Origin: UBA1738 sp045655325
GTDB lineage: Bacteria > Bacillota > Clostridia > UBA1381
Assembly (NCBI GenBank): GCA_045655325.1
Contig: JAZOOY010000056.1
Span: forward strand, 28,684 to 92,683
Length of the DNA stretch: 64,000 bases
Direction of reading: 5' to 3'
In this document: in pieces, positions 1-7,626 of the stretch
Layout: each line of letters opens with the position of its first letter
Position numbering within the stretch: position 1 is the first letter of the stretch
The notes under the pieces: model-generated
The model's input: the letters and a program-made list of their open reading frames with translations, nothing else
What the model was told of the DNA's origin: nothing
Databases searched by the model: none
Made by a program: the position numbers and the translations under genes

Positions 1-165
1 AGTCACGGTGATATTCTCAAGCAAACACTTAATGTCCAATATTTCTTGATGCTTGTACTGCCGCTCAATATCAATTCCGCATATATACCGGACGTAACTT
101 TCGGATAATTCTTCATTCCCTGAAAGTTTTATCATATCAAATAACGAAACAATCTTATTTTTCAT
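1..165 (-). CDS. Hypothetical protein, cut by the window edge
   Basis: An open frame begins with ATG at 165 and runs off the left edge after 55 codons without a stop (starts MKNKIVSLFDMIKL). Only one base separates this ATG from the stop codon of the upstream gene, so the two are probably translationally coupled and share an operon with the Phd/Doc pair further upstream. The visible part is hydrophilic with no membrane segment and no motif I recognise. The C-terminal part lies outside the window, so no function can be given. Confidence 0.6.
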   Translation of the reverse strand, partial: MKNKIVSLFDMIKLSGNEELSESYVRYICGIDIERQYKHQEILDIKCLLENITVT

Positions 166-166
166 T

Positions 167-856
167 TTATTCCTCTAATTCTAATTGGTCTGTATCCGCT
201 TGGTGCTCTGTGTCATATCTCTGTTTACTATCTACTACCGCTTGGAGCATTTTGTAATATATATTTGTAAAGTGAATAAACGCATCCGCCGCTTCCAAAA
301 GCAGCGGATTAAATCGTTCTTGTAATTCTTTCCCTATTTGCCATTCAATAGTATTATCGTTGATGCTTACAACAGTTTGATAGAATGCCATATCTGACAA
401 ATGTACATATCCGCTAGCCTTATCATACACAGCGGGAAAAGAATCACAAAAAACAGTCATCTTCTTTTTCAGGTTTGCATCTGTCATTTTCTTTCCGTTC
501 AAGTCCAGTTGATCGCTGATTTTCCTACCATGAATAATACAATCGATAACAGCATATTTATCTGCAGCCACAAACGTTGCATAAGTGCGCATACAATTAT
601 CCATTTGTAATCGCAAAAGTGCTCCGACACAAGACATATTCCTTTGCTTCAATAGAACTATAAAGCCTTCTGATAACTGTACACAACGATCTAATGTCGC
701 ACAGAAGAAAAGATCCTCTTTAATTAGTGTTTGACCAATAATGCCTTTAGCAAAAAATGAACATTGACTACGTAGCCGTTCTATCTCGATGATTCGTTTA
801 TTAAGCTCTGCAAAATAGGTTGCATTGTCCATACTTGTCTCTCCGTATGTTTGCAT
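167..856 (-). CDS. Hypothetical protein downstream of the Phd/Doc module
   Basis: A 229-residue, largely helical cytoplasmic protein with no signal peptide. It carries helices rich in Arg, Leu and Asp, including a GALLRLQMDNCMR segment near residues 78-90 that is loosely like DUF5677/AbiV-type all-helical proteins; I treat that only as a resemblance. The tail is acidic (DTDQLELEE). The ATG at 856 follows a GAGG site placed just after the toxin stop codon. An internal ATG at 832, behind GGAGAG, is an equally plausible start. It sits 3 bp downstream of the Doc-like toxin gene and could be an accessory member of that operon or simply co-transcribed. Function unknown. Confidence 0.7.
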   Translation of the reverse strand: MQTYGETSMDNATYFAELNKRIIEIERLRSQCSFFAKGIIGQTLIKEDLFFCATLDRCVQLSEGFIVLLKQRNMSCVGALLRLQMDNCMRTYATFVAADKYAVIDCIIHGRKISDQLDLNGKKMTDANLKKKMTVFCDSFPAVYDKASGYVHLSDMAFYQTVVSINDNTIEWQIGKELQERFNPLLLEAADAFIHFTNIYYKMLQAVVDSKQRYDTEHQADTDQLELEE

Positions 857-859
857 ACA

Positions 860-1237
860 TTACCTCTTAAATTTATTTATCCAACTTAAAATTTCCTCAT
901 ACTTCATCTCACCCGAAGCAACAGATAGCCCAAAATCAACAACGTCTTCATTCGAACAATCCATTTTTATTCCTTCTGCCTCCAAGAACGTAAGCATTAC
1001 ATATACACCTATTCTCTTATTTCCATCAACAAAAGCATGGTTGGATATTAAAGAAAATCCAAGACTTGCTGCTTTCTCTACTTTTGTTTTATATAGCTCT
1101 TCTCCACCAAATGTTGCATATGCATTATTAAGTGCACTTTCTAAAAGACCGATGTCTCTTACACCAACACTTCCTCCGGTTTCTTCCGCGATAAGCTGAT
1201 GTAGAAGCAAAACCTTTTCTCTACTTAATTTAATCAT
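860..1237 (-). CDS. doc: Doc/Fic-family toxin of a type II toxin-antitoxin pair
   Basis: A 125-residue protein of the death-on-curing family. The Fic-fold signature HAFVDGNKR is visible near residues 66-74, matching the family pattern HxFx(D/N)GNKR, preceded by the typical IGLLESALNNAYATFGG segment. In P1 Doc this fold phosphorylates elongation factor Tu and stops translation; the variant Asp-Gly-Asn loop fits Doc rather than canonical AMPylating Fic enzymes. The start overlaps the last 4 bases of the antitoxin gene (ATGA), the usual coupling of antitoxin and toxin. Length and active-site residues look intact, so it is probably functional. The chemical activity of this copy is inferred from the family. 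Confidence 0.9.
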   Translation of the reverse strand: MIKLSREKVLLLHQLIAEETGGSVGVRDIGLLESALNNAYATFGGEELYKTKVEKAASLGFSLISNHAFVDGNKRIGVYVMLTFLEAEGIKMDCSNEDVVDFGLSVASGEMKYEEILSWINKFKR

Positions 1238-1476
1238 TTTGCCAACTCCTCAAAAGCAGGTTTAAATCTATTCATAATTCTTCTTGCTGCAATATCTATT
1301 TTTTCATCATCTGTAATATCAAAGTATGAACCTGAATCAACATCTATAAGCAAGAATTTCGGTCTGTTGTTTTTAAATATAACCGCCTGGCCATTACTCT
1401 CTGCCACCTTGGCAACTCTTGAAAAGTTCTGATTTGCTTCTGTCATAGTAGTAATTGTTTCTGTATTTATATTCAT
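1234..1476 (-). CDS. phd: Phd/YefM-family antitoxin
   Basis: An 80-residue antitoxin with the Phd/YefM N-terminal DNA-binding fold: the TMTEANQNFSRVAKVAE segment and the VIFKNNRPKFLLID strand are characteristic. The C-terminal part (residues 55-80) is the flexible region that normally threads over and neutralises Doc. It starts at an ATG behind AGGAGG with 5-base spacing and overlaps the toxin gene by 4 bp. Upstream lies a consensus promoter overlapped by a long inverted repeat, consistent with autorepression by the antitoxin and by the toxin-antitoxin complex, as known for Phd-Doc. Confidence 0.9.
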   Translation of the reverse strand: MNINTETITTMTEANQNFSRVAKVAESNGQAVIFKNNRPKFLLIDVDSGSYFDITDDEKIDIAARRIMNRFKPAFEELAK

Positions 1477-1505
1477 AATTACCTCCTATTATTTATACAA
1501 TAAAT

Positions 1506-1550
1506 ATATCCTACAATTTATATTATATACAAATCGTAGGATATTGTCAA
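1506..1550 (-). promoter_or_regulatory. Promoter and palindromic operator of the phd-doc operon
   Basis: On the minus strand TTGACA (1550-1545) is followed 17 bp later by TATAAT (1527-1522), a perfect consensus promoter. A 14-bp inverted repeat with one mismatch (arms 1506-1519 and 1531-1544, core TATCCTAC/GTAGGATA, 11-bp spacer) covers the region from just downstream of the -10 up to the -35. A dimeric repressor bound here would block RNA polymerase. The antitoxin encoded next is the obvious candidate. Confidence 0.8.
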
Positions 1551-1771
1551 CTTATTTATATAAATTCAATCATGTTCACGTTGTATCATCAACATTTTTC
1601 TACATTTTTCGACAGCCTCACCGAAATTAGTAATTTAAGGAAACCGCCGTAAACCGCATAACAGTGCAGGTTTGCGGAATTTTATTTTTTTGTATTTTTT
1701 TGCTTTTTCGGGCATTTTTGAAGAAATCTGTATGTTTTTCTTCTCTTCTTACAAGTTGAACTTAAACTCAA

Positions 1772-1792
1772 CTGGTGACAATTTGTCACCAG
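1772..1792 (+). repeat. Perfect 21-bp palindrome, possibly a plus-strand terminator
   Basis: Arms CTGGTGACAA and TTGTCACCAG surround one central base. As RNA it would form an 8-bp stem with a 5-base loop followed by a T-rich run (CTCATTTTTT), so it could terminate plus-strand transcription, although no plus-strand gene precedes it. It could equally be a protein-binding site. Confidence 0.45.
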
Positions 1793-1876
1793 CTCATTTT
1801 TTATTCCATACGCCTTATACTCCTAAAGGAGTACCTGTTTTGTATTTTTTGAGACTTTATTCTTCGGTATAATCGA

Positions 1877-1905
1877 AAGGCTTACAGTTGTACTGTAAGC
1901 CTTTT
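1877..1905 (-). terminator. Hairpin after the 1916-2839 gene
   Basis: A 13-bp perfect stem (AAAGGCTTACAGT and its complement) with a 3-base loop lies 11 bp beyond the stop codon of the minus-strand gene. The uracil run after it is short, so intrinsic termination is likely but not strong. Confidence 0.6.
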
Positions 1906-1915
1906 GTGTTATGTA

Positions 1916-2839
1916 TTAAAATTCTATACGATAAATAAGTTTGCTACGGTTCTCTTTTTCCGCTTGTGAGCTTAAGGACACGCCACCTTTTCCCACAGCA
2001 CTTTCAATGGCATATGCCGTTTGTTGGGACATTGTCGCAGAAGATGCTCCCGATAATTCAAGAACTTCAGATTTAATTGAGTTTTTGTTGTTCATTCTCA
2101 TTTCAATTAATCTTTTAATGTTATCGTCATAAGAAAACCACTTCAAATCAGGTTGTGAGCATTCTTTGTGACCCTTAAACTCTATCTCTACCTTACCACT
2201 TCTCATATTGCTTCCGCTTTGGCTCAAACTAGTCTGTGTAGATTCTTCCACATTTACACCATAAGCAGATTCAGTGGCAGAAACACTACGATTCTGTACA
2301 CTAACATCCTGTTGAGACTCTGTCACCTCTATAATACATTTTTTTGCACCAAGACAGTGTGCTATATGTTTTAGTTCCGCAATCTTTTCTTCGTGTGCCT
2401 TACTAAATATGCAGTCAGTACGAATAAACTTATTTCGGTCAAAACTGTCCACATAATATGTAGCACCACATAGCGGAGCTGGAATAAAATGAAGTTTACT
2501 GAATTCAATAGCTTCATCATATAAACAAAAAATCTCTACATCTTTTTCTGTTTTACGATATCCGATTGCACCCTGACAAAGTTTTTCATCTCTTCGTTCC
2601 GCATCGTCCACTATCATTATTACATTAGGTAAATTGAATTCCGCACTTTGGTACTGTTCTGGGAATATTGGGTCTAATTTTTTTAACTTTCTTGATAATG
2701 AATTACTCTTTGCTTTTGCTACAACGTTCTGTACATTTTCTTTTGTACCTGATGCTACTTTCTTGCTAGTATCAACAGTCTTCTGCACTATTCCCGCTGT
2801 AGCTTCTGCAAGTTTCTTCTTGTCAAAATTAATTTTCAT
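1916..2839 (-). CDS. Hypothetical protein with an amphipathic N-terminus
   Basis: A 307-residue protein I do not recognise. Residues 1-45 are lysine- and alanine-rich and look like an amphipathic helix or short coiled coil, with no signal peptide. The middle (about 60-170) looks like a compact alpha/beta domain. The C-terminal third is Ser/Gln-rich with a DDNIKRLIEMR segment and ends RSKLIYRIEF. The ATG at 2839 is the only good start. It stands alone between its own terminator and the divergently unrelated DUF1835 gene. Nothing in the neighbourhood points to a role. Confidence 0.7.
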   Translation of the reverse strand: MKINFDKKKLAEATAGIVQKTVDTSKKVASGTKENVQNVVAKAKSNSLSRKLKKLDPIFPEQYQSAEFNLPNVIMIVDDAERRDEKLCQGAIGYRKTEKDVEIFCLYDEAIEFSKLHFIPAPLCGATYYVDSFDRNKFIRTDCIFSKAHEEKIAELKHIAHCLGAKKCIIEVTESQQDVSVQNRSVSATESAYGVNVEESTQTSLSQSGSNMRSGKVEIEFKGHKECSQPDLKWFSYDDNIKRLIEMRMNNKNSIKSEVLELSGASSATMSQQTAYAIESAVGKGGVSLSSQAEKENRSKLIYRIEF

Positions 2840-2883
2840 TAGTCATCACCTCTTAATATCCTTTGTGAATGTTGCGAATAATA

Positions 2884-3720
2884 TCAGTCTTGTTTTTTCT
2901 TTAATATTTTTCTATAAAAGACCTCATGTTTCGGCGCTTGTTGTAAAACTTCAAACATTCCTTTTGTTATCATACTATCAACTCTTCTTCCAATAAAAAC
3001 ATCTGATATACAAATATTACCTAACGATCTTCCAATCAATTCAACCTCGTTAAATGTTTCGTTAAGTTTTTTTGCTTCATCCATAATAATCGTATCAAAA
3101 TAATCTTCACCAACGCTTACTATTTCATTATTTTTAACAATTCTTAATTTAGAGTTTTCACTCAATGCATTCTCCCATTGCCTTATATGATATTCTCTTA
3201 TGTCATCAGTTAACACTTTTTGAGTCGGCACATACCTAAGCAACTCTTTTGGATCAAACGCTCCCGAACTGCTATATGCATTTTCTTTACCATTCCTATC
3301 AACATCACTATCAGGTAATTTTATGCATAAAATTCTGTCACTACTAATATTTTCGTTTTGTAGCAAAAACAAAATAGAACAAAAACCACAAAATTCGTGA
3401 GTATTATTACTATACCAAAATCTGATTGTTTCACCTTTGCGAATCAACTTCAATAAGCGTTTATAGTTTTTTCTCGGATTAACATATGCCCCTGTCCACT
3501 TTCTTTTATATCCGTACAAATATTCTTTATATAGACTATTTAATTCATTTTTTCTTATTTTTCCAATGCCATTGTCTTGAATATCCCCATAATATAAATC
3601 ATGATTAAAGCATATCAGATTTTCTTTTAAATCCGCTCTGATACTATCATCTAATTCAGCATAATAATTTGCCATTTTTATGATACCTGCAATAGAGTCT
3701 CCAAAAACGATATTTACCAT
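2884..3720 (-). CDS. DUF1835/DUF3658 domain protein
   Basis: A 278-residue protein whose N-terminus (VNIVFGDSIAGIIK) matches the DUF1835 opening strand and loop, with the later IRFWYSNNTHEFCGF segment also typical; the C-terminal half fits DUF3658. The biochemical role of this family is not established. I place the start at the ATG at 3720, which has AAGGAG 8 bases upstream and puts the family motif at the very N-terminus. The longer reading from 3747 would begin at or upstream of the expected transcription start of the promoter at 3750-3778. It appears to be a monocistronic gene. Confidence 0.8.
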   Translation of the reverse strand: MVNIVFGDSIAGIIKMANYYAELDDSIRADLKENLICFNHDLYYGDIQDNGIGKIRKNELNSLYKEYLYGYKRKWTGAYVNPRKNYKRLLKLIRKGETIRFWYSNNTHEFCGFCSILFLLQNENISSDRILCIKLPDSDVDRNGKENAYSSSGAFDPKELLRYVPTQKVLTDDIREYHIRQWENALSENSKLRIVKNNEIVSVGEDYFDTIIMDEAKKLNETFNEVELIGRSLGNICISDVFIGRRVDSMITKGMFEVLQQAPKHEVFYRKILKKKQD

Positions 3721-3749
3721 AGCAATATCTCCTTTTCTTACATACAATG

Positions 3750-3778
3750 ATTATATCATTTTTCTTTTAAAGCTTAAA
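3750..3778 (-). promoter_or_regulatory. Extended -10 promoter for the DUF1835 gene
   Basis: The minus strand reads TGATATAAT, an extended -10 (TATAAT at 3755-3750), with a weak -35 TTTAAG (3778-3773) 17 bp upstream. Transcription would begin near 3743, just before the ATG chosen at 3720. Confidence 0.5.
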
Positions 3779-3827
3779 TTATTTTGCACTATTTCAGCAC
3801 ATTAACCACATTGACACCTTTTCTCTT

Positions 3828-4388
3828 TTATTTCAATCTCATCCCATCACTGAATGCCTTACCAACCACATCGCCCAGTTTGCGGTATGTATGATGAACC
3901 GTATCATAGGTGATTGGGCTGAATTTATCCAAGTCAATTTTGCCGTTTTCGTCAAGGATTCTTTCGTCTGCGCAGACATTTACTATTTCCCCGACAAGTC
4001 TGCAAGATTCTTCGTCATAGCTGATAACCTTGCATTCAAGCGCCAAAGGCAATTCATCAAAAAGCGGAGCATTTACATACTCGCTTTTGCTAACATGCCA
4101 ACCTGTTTTTGCAATTTTATCAGGTTCATCATTACCTGAAACAATACCAACATAGTCACAAGCAACAACATTTTCTACATCAGCAATACTTACAGTAAAC
4201 GCACCCGTTTTAACAACATTCTTTGCAGTCTTGTGACCATCATCAACACAAATAGAAATCTGTGTTTCCTCGCTGATACCACCCCAGGCAGCATTCATTG
4301 CATTCGGCTTTCCGTCCTCGTCATATGTACCGATTATAAGCACCGGCATCGGATATAAAATAGCTTTCGCACCTAAATTCTTTCTCAT
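3828..4388 (-). CDS. Flavin reductase-like (flavoredoxin-type) protein
   Basis: A 186-residue protein of the flavin reductase-like domain family, which binds FMN in a split beta-barrel and passes electrons from NAD(P)H or other carriers. The opening (GAKAILYPMPVLIIGTYDEDGKPNAMNAAW) and the TISICVDDGHKTAKNVVKTGAFTVSIA-like flavin-binding region are characteristic, and the length is normal for single-domain flavoredoxins. It is followed by a gene of unknown role and lies near other small redox or reductase-like genes on the same strand. Substrate and electron partner cannot be read from sequence. Confidence 0.85.
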   Translation of the reverse strand: MRKNLGAKAILYPMPVLIIGTYDEDGKPNAMNAAWGGISEETQISICVDDGHKTAKNVVKTGAFTVSIADVENVVACDYVGIVSGNDEPDKIAKTGWHVSKSEYVNAPLFDELPLALECKVISYDEESCRLVGEIVNVCADERILDENGKIDLDKFSPITYDTVHHTYRKLGDVVGKAFSDGMRLK

Positions 4389-4415
4389 AATCTGTTCACT
4401 CCATTTTTAATCTAG

Positions 4416-4979
4416 TTAAATTTGTTCAATATTTTCATCAGGATAAACTGTCAGTTTACCTTCGCCATCAACAAGAATAAATTTGATGCCTGCTTGTATA
4501 ATTCTTTTATATTTACACCACTTTTCTGCAAGTTGTTTTGTTTTATCATAACACGGAACAGCAACCGCAGGAATGGTATTGTCATCTACATTTTCATTAG
4601 TCAACAACTGTCCCACTGCTTCGCGCATCAATTTGTATTCAGGATTACCTGACTTGTCACTACCTTTTTTGCTCTCAACAAACAGTTTTCTTCTGTCTTT
4701 CAAAATAATATCTACATCACCAATTCCTGATTTTGAAGAAATAATAATCTTTTGTTTCCACTTTGGATTTACATATTCACCCTGCCAACGTTCTTTATCA
4801 TCAATTTTTTCAAAATTATTTTCTTTCATAAAGCTTAGCACATCAAATTGCAACTCACCTTTTATTCTTATATGAGCTCCATCCAATGATATTAGAACAT
4901 TTTCGTCAGTCAAGTTATTTATAATGTGATAAATAGCGATTCTCAAACTAACTTCAGGTTCTTTCATCAGTTCATTCAT
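4416..4979 (-). CDS. Hypothetical protein with a PD-(D/E)xK-like motif
   Basis: A 187-residue soluble protein. Residues around 84-105 contain GDVDIILKDRRKLFVESKKG, an Asp-containing strand followed by Glu-x-Lys, the arrangement seen in PD-(D/E)xK nuclease folds and in the related archaeal Holliday-junction-resolvase-like families. The rest is unrecognised. It overlaps the upstream reductase-like gene by 4 bp (ATGA), so the two are translationally coupled. A nuclease or DNA-repair role is an inference from one motif only; it could be an inactive relative. Confidence 0.65.
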   Translation of the reverse strand: MNELMKEPEVSLRIAIYHIINNLTDENVLISLDGAHIRIKGELQFDVLSFMKENNFEKIDDKERWQGEYVNPKWKQKIIISSKSGIGDVDIILKDRRKLFVESKKGSDKSGNPEYKLMREAVGQLLTNENVDDNTIPAVAVPCYDKTKQLAEKWCKYKRIIQAGIKFILVDGEGKLTVYPDENIEQI

Positions 4980-5674
4980 ATGCGTCTCCTATAATTCAGC
5001 CAAACAACATCATTTTCATATTTTTTAATATCTTTTAATTTAAAGTCAGAAACCACGCTATACATACACAGCGGCTTGCACTGACCATCCGCAGTCATAG
5101 GTGCAACAACAAGACTAAACTCGTCAATCACACCATCACGCTGGAAATGGCCATTAATAATACTTCCGCCTTCTAAGAGAAGAGTGTTTATACCCATAAA
5201 TTCTTTAAGCTTTGTAAGAGCTGTTTTAACATCTATTTCAGTTTCGCCAGCAAAGATATACGGTATCTCCATATCCTGAAGATAGCCCAAATAACGCTTA
5301 TCAACCTGTTCAGTAACAACTTCTATTATCTGCGCATTACCATAACCAGGATCTTCGTCAATGATACGACTGCTTTTCCAGCCAAGCTTCCCTTTCGGGT
5401 CAAAACTGACTGCATAAAATCCCGATAAATTATCAGGGATAAAATCGTCTTTTGACTTAACGGACTTGTACTTTGATAAATCAGGATACCACCCGCCCGT
5501 AAAACTGCCTTCCATAGTCACACGACCGCAAATAAAGCCATCAGCTTTATAATTGCGGTTGATTTCGTAATATATTTCTGTAGCTTTTTCACATTCAGGA
5601 CGATATAAAAAATCTCCTGTAACCTTGCAGTCTATCGACATCAACATATGGCAAATTATATATGGTCTGTTCAT
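4976..5674 (-). CDS. RibD C-terminal/dihydrofolate reductase-like protein
   Basis: A 232-residue member of the RibD_C/DHFR-fold family of NADPH-dependent reductases. Visible family features are the opening MNRPYIICHMLMSIDCKVTG, the KADGFICGRVTMEG strand-loop, and LLLEGGSIINGHF near residues 160-175, which matches the (L/V)xxEGGxxxxxx pattern of RibD reductase domains. No deaminase domain is present, so it is not a complete RibD and no riboflavin genes are nearby. Such stand-alone paralogues are common and mostly of unknown substrate. Confidence 0.8.
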   Translation of the reverse strand: MNRPYIICHMLMSIDCKVTGDFLYRPECEKATEIYYEINRNYKADGFICGRVTMEGSFTGGWYPDLSKYKSVKSKDDFIPDNLSGFYAVSFDPKGKLGWKSSRIIDEDPGYGNAQIIEVVTEQVDKRYLGYLQDMEIPYIFAGETEIDVKTALTKLKEFMGINTLLLEGGSIINGHFQRDGVIDEFSLVVAPMTADGQCKPLCMYSVVSDFKLKDIKKYENDVVWLNYRRRI

Positions 5675-5689
5675 AAAATCATAGCCCTT

Positions 5690-6043
5690 CTATTTTAGTT
5701 TTTCTTCCCATTCACTTTCCTTGAACCCCACCAAAACAAAGTCTTCGCCTATCACAAGAGGACGTTTTACAAGCATTCCATCCGTTGCAAGGAGTTTTAA
5801 TTGTTCTTCATCAGACATTGTAGAAAGCTTGTCCTTTAACTGCATTGATTTATACAAAAGTCCTGATGTGTTAAAGAATTTTTTCAAAGGTTGTCCACTC
5901 ATCTTGTACCAAACGGTTAGCTCCTCAAGGCTCGGATTATCTTCCTTTATATCACGAAACTCATATTCAATTCCGTTGTCATCAAGCCACTTCTTTGCTC
6001 TCTGACAAGTTGTACATTTTAGATAACAAATAAATTCTATCAT
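5690..6043 (-). CDS. ArsC/Spx-family thioredoxin-fold protein
   Basis: A 117-residue protein of the arsenate reductase family. Residues 5-15 read ICYLKCTTCQR with a Cys-x-x-Cys pair in the usual catalytic position. LVKRPLVIGEDFVLVGFKE near the C-terminus is the hallmark ArsC/Spx strand-turn. The length is typical. No ars operon is nearby, so a role in arsenate detoxification is not supported. It is more likely a YffB- or Spx-type member acting in thiol redox or regulation. It lies 15 bp upstream of the RibD_C-like gene, probably in the same transcription unit. Confidence 0.85.
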   Translation of the reverse strand: MIEFICYLKCTTCQRAKKWLDDNGIEYEFRDIKEDNPSLEELTVWYKMSGQPLKKFFNTSGLLYKSMQLKDKLSTMSDEEQLKLLATDGMLVKRPLVIGEDFVLVGFKESEWEEKLK

Positions 6044-6057
6044 ATATCCCCCTGCTG

Positions 6058-6234
6058 TTATTCTTTATTTTTTATAAAACCATCAACAAAATGATTTTCA
6101 AATTTTGTTAGTTCGTAGTTTGTAATCATCCAGAACCTTCGTTTGCATTTCTGACACTCATAGAAATGGTCAAAACGATCGTAAGCATCTTTCCATAAAA
6201 CTACTGTTCCATTACATTTTGGGCATCGTTCCAT
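6058..6234 (-). CDS. Small zinc-ribbon protein
   Basis: A 58-residue protein with two Cys-x-x-Cys knuckles, CPKC at residues 4-7 and CQKC near 26-29, forming a classic zinc ribbon. The start is taken at 6234, where GGAAACAACC precedes MERCPKC. A longer frame from 6276 would start inside the -10 region of the promoter found at 6265-6293. Nothing else in the protein indicates a partner. Small ribbons like this often bind nucleic acid or act as assembly factors. Confidence 0.7.
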   Translation of the reverse strand: MERCPKCNGTVVLWKDAYDRFDHFYECQKCKRRFWMITNYELTKFENHFVDGFIKNKE

Positions 6235-6264
6235 TGGTTGTTTCCTTTCATATATCTTTAGATT

Positions 6265-6293
6265 ATTATACCACATACTTTTACTATCTTCAA
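6265..6293 (-). promoter_or_regulatory. Promoter for the small zinc-ribbon gene
   Basis: Minus strand TTGAAG (6293-6288), 17-bp spacer, TATAAT (6270-6265). This fits the start at 6234. The -35 region TTGAAGATAGT is identical to that of the promoter at 12958-12986. Confidence 0.6.
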
Positions 6294-6383
6294 TATTGTA
6301 TTATCATTCATTTCTTCACTGTCCTTTTTTATGTACAGCTCTTTTGTTAAAATGAAATTACAGAAAGTGCGGAGGTAATAAAC

Positions 6384-7049
6384 ATGTGTTATATATTAAC
6401 TGATAACAACTTTTTTATAGGAAAAGGTTTTCGAGGCAGGCCAACCGCTGTAACAGCAAAAGAAAAAGCCTTTACATTCAGTGCCAGGATTTCTGCAGAG
6501 AATTTTTTAACCTGTTTACCTGGCGAAATTAAAAACTATAACTGGTACGTTCTCCTTTGTGACGAGGATATTAAGGAAGAAAGGAATAATGATGATATGT
6601 TAACAGAAGTAAAAAAATTTGGTAATACAACCAAAACAACAACATTGGAAGACGAAAATTTTGATATTCGCGAGTTTTTTACGAATGTGGTTGAAGTAAT
6701 GTCGCAGTTAGACCGTTTTATTGCAAATATGGTTAGCAACGAGGAAATTGTAGATATGAAAATTCTTGATGTTCGTCACTACATAAGAGATAACAACCAC
6801 AGATTAAGTGCAATCCAGATGCAAAGGCTTGGTTATTATCTTCAAGACCTTGAAAAAGAGCGCTATGAATATAAATCCAAAAGGCTTATTGCATCAATGT
6901 TTGCAAGTAATATTGAGACTCTTAAAGATAAAAACAACATAGATAAGATGGATAATGTAGTAACAAGTAAGTATCGTCCTAAGGTTTTGGATGATACCGA
7001 TATAGAATATATAATCAATAAAAAGAAAGAGAACACATTTATTGCGTAA
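6384..7049 (+). CDS. Hypothetical protein, helical C-terminus
   Basis: A 221-residue soluble protein on the plus strand, opposite to nearly everything around it. The start at 6384 follows GGAGG with an 8-base gap. The N-terminal 60 residues look like a small alpha/beta domain (MCYILTDNNFFIGKGFRGRP). From about residue 90 the protein is helical and charged and could form a coiled coil. No family recognised. The next gene starts 14 bp after it, so the pair is an operon flanked by the terminator at 7262-7297. Confidence 0.65.
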   Translation: MCYILTDNNFFIGKGFRGRPTAVTAKEKAFTFSARISAENFLTCLPGEIKNYNWYVLLCDEDIKEERNNDDMLTEVKKFGNTTKTTTLEDENFDIREFFTNVVEVMSQLDRFIANMVSNEEIVDMKILDVRHYIRDNNHRLSAIQMQRLGYYLQDLEKERYEYKSKRLIASMFASNIETLKDKNNIDKMDNVVTSKYRPKVLDDTDIEYIINKKKENTFIA

Positions 7050-7062
7050 GGAGGAAGAAATT

Positions 7063-7254
7063 ATGGATGGTTTGATAATTTTAGCAGGAATTGTTTGGGT
7101 AATATATCAGCTTGCTAAAGATGCAGCGATTAAACAGGTTCCTGAAGGAACAGACGCAACAACGGTTCTTTCCGATCGTTATTCCGGGAAGTATACCGAC
7201 AAGGAAATAGACAGAAGAATATACAGCGGTTATTATGTGACAAAAGATAAATAA
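7063..7254 (+). CDS. Small single-pass membrane protein
   Basis: A 63-residue protein starting at 7063 behind a strong AAGGAGG site. Residues 2-17 (DGLIILAGIVWVIYQL) form one hydrophobic helix with no cleavage site, so it is probably anchored in the membrane with a cytoplasmic or external charged tail containing SDRYSGKYTDKEIDRRI. It is co-transcribed with the preceding gene and is followed at once by a terminator. Function unknown. Confidence 0.6.
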   Translation: MDGLIILAGIVWVIYQLAKDAAIKQVPEGTDATTVLSDRYSGKYTDKEIDRRIYSGYYVTKDK

Positions 7255-7261
7255 AAAAATG

Positions 7262-7303
7262 GCAAGTAGTTCACAAAAACTACTTGCTTTTTATTATTTT
7301 TCT
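7262..7303. terminator. Bidirectional intrinsic terminator
   Basis: A 10-bp perfect stem (GCAAGTAGTT/AACTACTTGC, 6-base loop, 7262-7287) has a T-rich run after it on the plus strand and a run of seven T on the minus strand, so it can serve both convergent neighbours. Confidence 0.85.
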
Positions 7304-7554
7304 ACTGCACTATTTTTGAAGCTCACTTCAAGCGCTTTCAACTTGTACTTAACTTCGTCAAGGTATGTTCTTTCTCCGAGAATGCAGAGCATCTCTTCTT
7401 CTGTATACGAAACAATATCCCTCACAGTTTCTATTCCATTTAATATTAAATTTTTGGTCGCATAAAAGCTTAAATCCAAATCGGTCACATACATTTCTAA
7501 TATCTTGATTCTCATCATAATTTTTTCTTTTTCCAACTCTTCATGAAAATTCAT
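7294..7554 (-). CDS. Orphan protein resembling the RNA polymerase alpha C-terminal domain
   Basis: An 86-residue protein. Residues 25-75 (LDLSFYATKNLILNGIETVRDIVSYTEEEML...) follow the pattern of the helix-hairpin-helix alpha-CTD of RNA polymerase, in which conserved L-S-x-R-x-x-N-x-L-K-x-x-G-I-x-T-V-x-D-L is followed by an LGxxxLxEVxxKL helix. Here the second half reads ILGERTYLDEVKYKLKAL. There is no alpha N-terminal domain. A second such protein lies at 13236-13610. These may bind DNA or transcription factors, but this is inference; the family has no assigned role that I know of. Confidence 0.6.
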   Translation of the reverse strand: MNFHEELEKEKIMMRIKILEMYVTDLDLSFYATKNLILNGIETVRDIVSYTEEEMLCILGERTYLDEVKYKLKALEVSFKNSAVEK

Positions 7555-7626
7555 GCAACTCTCTCCCCCTAATACTTAAAATATTTCTTAACTACGAAGA
7601 TATATCTTTCCCTTTTCCGAACATCT

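Larger units (their letters stand above)
1551..1915. other. Gene-free stretch with palindromes and a terminator
   Basis: About 365 bp between the phd promoter and the next gene. No credible coding region is present; a short open frame from 1672 has no ribosome site and is T-rich. Visible structures are a perfect 21-bp palindrome at 1772-1792, a 16-bp palindrome at 1818-1833 and a hairpin at 1877-1905. Confidence 0.5.

Noticed and set aside
1672..1872. 66-residue open frame on the plus strand
   Set aside because: It lies in a T-rich intergenic stretch, has no ribosome site and covers palindromes and a terminator.
7042..7062. Earlier start of the small membrane protein
   Set aside because: The upstream codon lies before the AAGGAGG, which clearly serves the ATG at 7063.
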